Shown: one piece after another, positions 46,880-47,766 of the stretch | Numbering within the stretch: position 1 is the stretch's first letter | Layout of the letters: every line of letters begins with the position of its first letter | Assembly (NCBI GenBank): GCA_016213775.1 | Contig: JACQZR010000110.1 | Location: 1-47,766, forward strand | From: Acidobacteriota bacterium | Lineage (GTDB): Bacteria > Acidobacteriota > Terriglobia > Bryobacterales > Bryobacteraceae | DNA: 47,766 bases | Reading direction: 5' to 3' | The notes under the pieces: model-generated | Databases searched by the model: none | The model's input: the letters and a program-made list of their open reading frames with translations, nothing else | Told to the model about the DNA's origin: nothing | Made by a program: the position numbers and the translations under genes

Positions 46880-47629
46880 ATGCGAAAACCATTCATGGCC
46901 GGCAATTGGAAGATGTACAAGACTGCCGGCGACACCACCGTATTCTTTGAGAGATTCCTCCCACTGGTGGCTACGTCCACCCATGCGGACATTGCTATTT
47001 GTCCAACCTACGTCAACATCCCGGCCGCCGTCGCCGCCGCCGGAAACAGCCGCGTCGGCATAGGCGCGCAGAACCTCTACTGGGCCAAGGAAGGCGCCTT
47101 CACCGGTGAAATCTCCGGCCCAATGCTCAAGGCCGCCGGTTGCGAGTACGTCATTATCGGACATAGCGAACGCCGCCAGTATTTCGGCGAAACCGAGGAG
47201 ACCGTTCTCAAACGCACGCTCGCCGCCATCGAGCACGGACTCAAGCCGATCGTCTGCGTCGGCGAGCGCCTGGAAGAGCGCGAAAGCAATAATACCGAAA
47301 CCGTCCTCCGCGCCCAGTTTGATGGCGGAATCGCCCCGCTTACGGCGGAGCAGTTTGCGCAGATTACTATCGCCTATGAACCCGTCTGGGCCATCGGCAC
47401 CGGCAAGACCGCCACCCCCGACATGGCGGCCGACGCCCACCGCTTTATCCGCGGGCTGGTCGCCGCCAGATTCGGTGACGCCGCCGCGGCCGCCACCCGC
47501 ATCCTGTACGGCGGAAGCGTCAAGCCCGACAACGTAAAAGGTCTCATGGCCCAACCCGAAATCGACGGCGCCCTCGTCGGCGGAGCCAGCCTCGAAGCCG
47601 CCTCATTCGCTTCGATCGTCAATTTCTAG
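46880..47629 (+). CDS. tpiA: Triosephosphate isomerase
   Basis: A 249-residue TIM of normal length, interconverting dihydroxyacetone phosphate and glyceraldehyde-3-phosphate. The catalytic Lys lies in GNWKMYKT, the His in YVIIGHSERRQYF and the Glu in IAYEPVWAIGTGKTA, with the phosphate-binding loop ILYGGSVKPDN and a C-terminal GALVGGASLE. All active-site residues are present. It starts at ATG 46880, 142 bp from the divergent glgC. No gap or pgk is adjacent, so it is detached from a glycolytic operon here. Confidence 0.97.
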   Translation: MRKPFMAGNWKMYKTAGDTTVFFERFLPLVATSTHADIAICPTYVNIPAAVAAAGNSRVGIGAQNLYWAKEGAFTGEISGPMLKAAGCEYVIIGHSERRQYFGETEETVLKRTLAAIEHGLKPIVCVGERLEERESNNTETVLRAQFDGGIAPLTAEQFAQITIAYEPVWAIGTGKTATPDMAADAHRFIRGLVAARFGDAAAAATRILYGGSVKPDNVKGLMAQPEIDGALVGGASLEAASFASIVNF

Positions 47630-47641
47630 TACACCGTTTCA

Positions 47642-47766
47642 CTAAAATATATCCTCATCTTCATTAAGAGCATCAAAGGCCTTCCAGCGATGGACGACTG
47701 GCTGAGCGTTGATTTCCGCGACTCCGGCGAGGATTCGGTCCTTCAACTCCTGAACGGAGGCAACGC
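47642..47766 (-). CDS. C-terminal end of an unidentified gene (possibly a transposase)
   Basis: A minus-strand frame open from the window edge ends at TAG 47644-47642 after 40 residues (QELKDRILAGVAEINAQPVV then HRWKAF). The pattern 'LKxRI...I..IN..P...RW' recalls the C-terminus of IS630/DDE-type transposases, but 40 residues are too few to be sure. The tail ends in an acidic stretch (NEDEDIF). It is convergent with tpiA. Confidence 0.35.
   Translation of the reverse strand, partial: VASVQELKDRILAGVAEINAQPVVHRWKAFDALNEDEDIF

Overview
The window looks like chromosomal DNA from an acidobacterium close to Solibacter/Bryobacter (Bryobacteraceae). The evidence is two secreted proteins ending in the Solibacter-type C-terminal domain (TIGR03437), a Ser/Thr kinase fused to a TolB/WD40-like propeller, a TonB-receptor-like protein with an N-terminal carboxypeptidase-regulatory domain, a secreted CHAT protein with TPRs, a giant ASH/choice-of-anchor-D protein, and high GC throughout. 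I see no prophage, CRISPR array, rRNA or tRNA. This attribution rests on recognised families, not on a marker gene.

Layout. 1-4.9 kb: a Tat-exported class V aminotransferase cut by the left edge, then a Ser/Thr kinase bracketed by two 103-bp direct repeats. One repeat is the 3' end of the intact mrp-type ATPase gene and the other is a cut-off copy of it. 5-12.6 kb: two tandem secreted astacin-like proteases, a secreted serine hydrolase-NamZ fusion and a pterin carbinolamine dehydratase, all on the minus strand. 12.6-18 kb: an OmpR/HK two-component pair, a diheme PQQ dehydrogenase and a REC-GGDEF diguanylate cyclase. 18-26.5 kb: a secreted propeller-containing protein, a cysteine-free Rrf2 regulator, ClpP and a 1808-residue repeat protein. 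26.5-32.8 kb: a GntR/FCD regulator divergent from a TonB-receptor-like protein, a DUF433/DUF5615 toxin-antitoxin pair with a frameshifted toxin, a secreted sialidase and a small coiled-coil protein. 33-35.1 kb: a BvgS-like hybrid histidine kinase. 35.2-42.7 kb: two ECF sigma/zinc-finger anti-sigma operons, one ending in an unknown secreted protein and the other in a secreted TPR-CHAT protein, with a UPF0173 hydrolase between them. 42.7-47.8 kb: a degenerate GGDEF protein, an orphan membrane protein, a YycJ-type MBL hydrolase, GlgC, triosephosphate isomerase and the end of an unidentified gene.

How the genes may work together. Overlapping stop/start codons mark translationally coupled groups: phhB>NamZ fusion; response regulator>histidine kinase; sigma>anti-sigma (36.99 kb); anti-sigma>CHAT (41.38 kb); antitoxin>toxin. 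The window is rich in exported hydrolases (astacins, muropeptide enzyme, sialidase) and in signalling proteins, which fits a polymer-scavenging soil heterotroph. The best candidates for an under-described system are the ECF/anti-sigma/secreted CHAT operon, the AmiE-like/NamZ fusion coupled to phhB, and the kinase insertion at the mrp 3' end.
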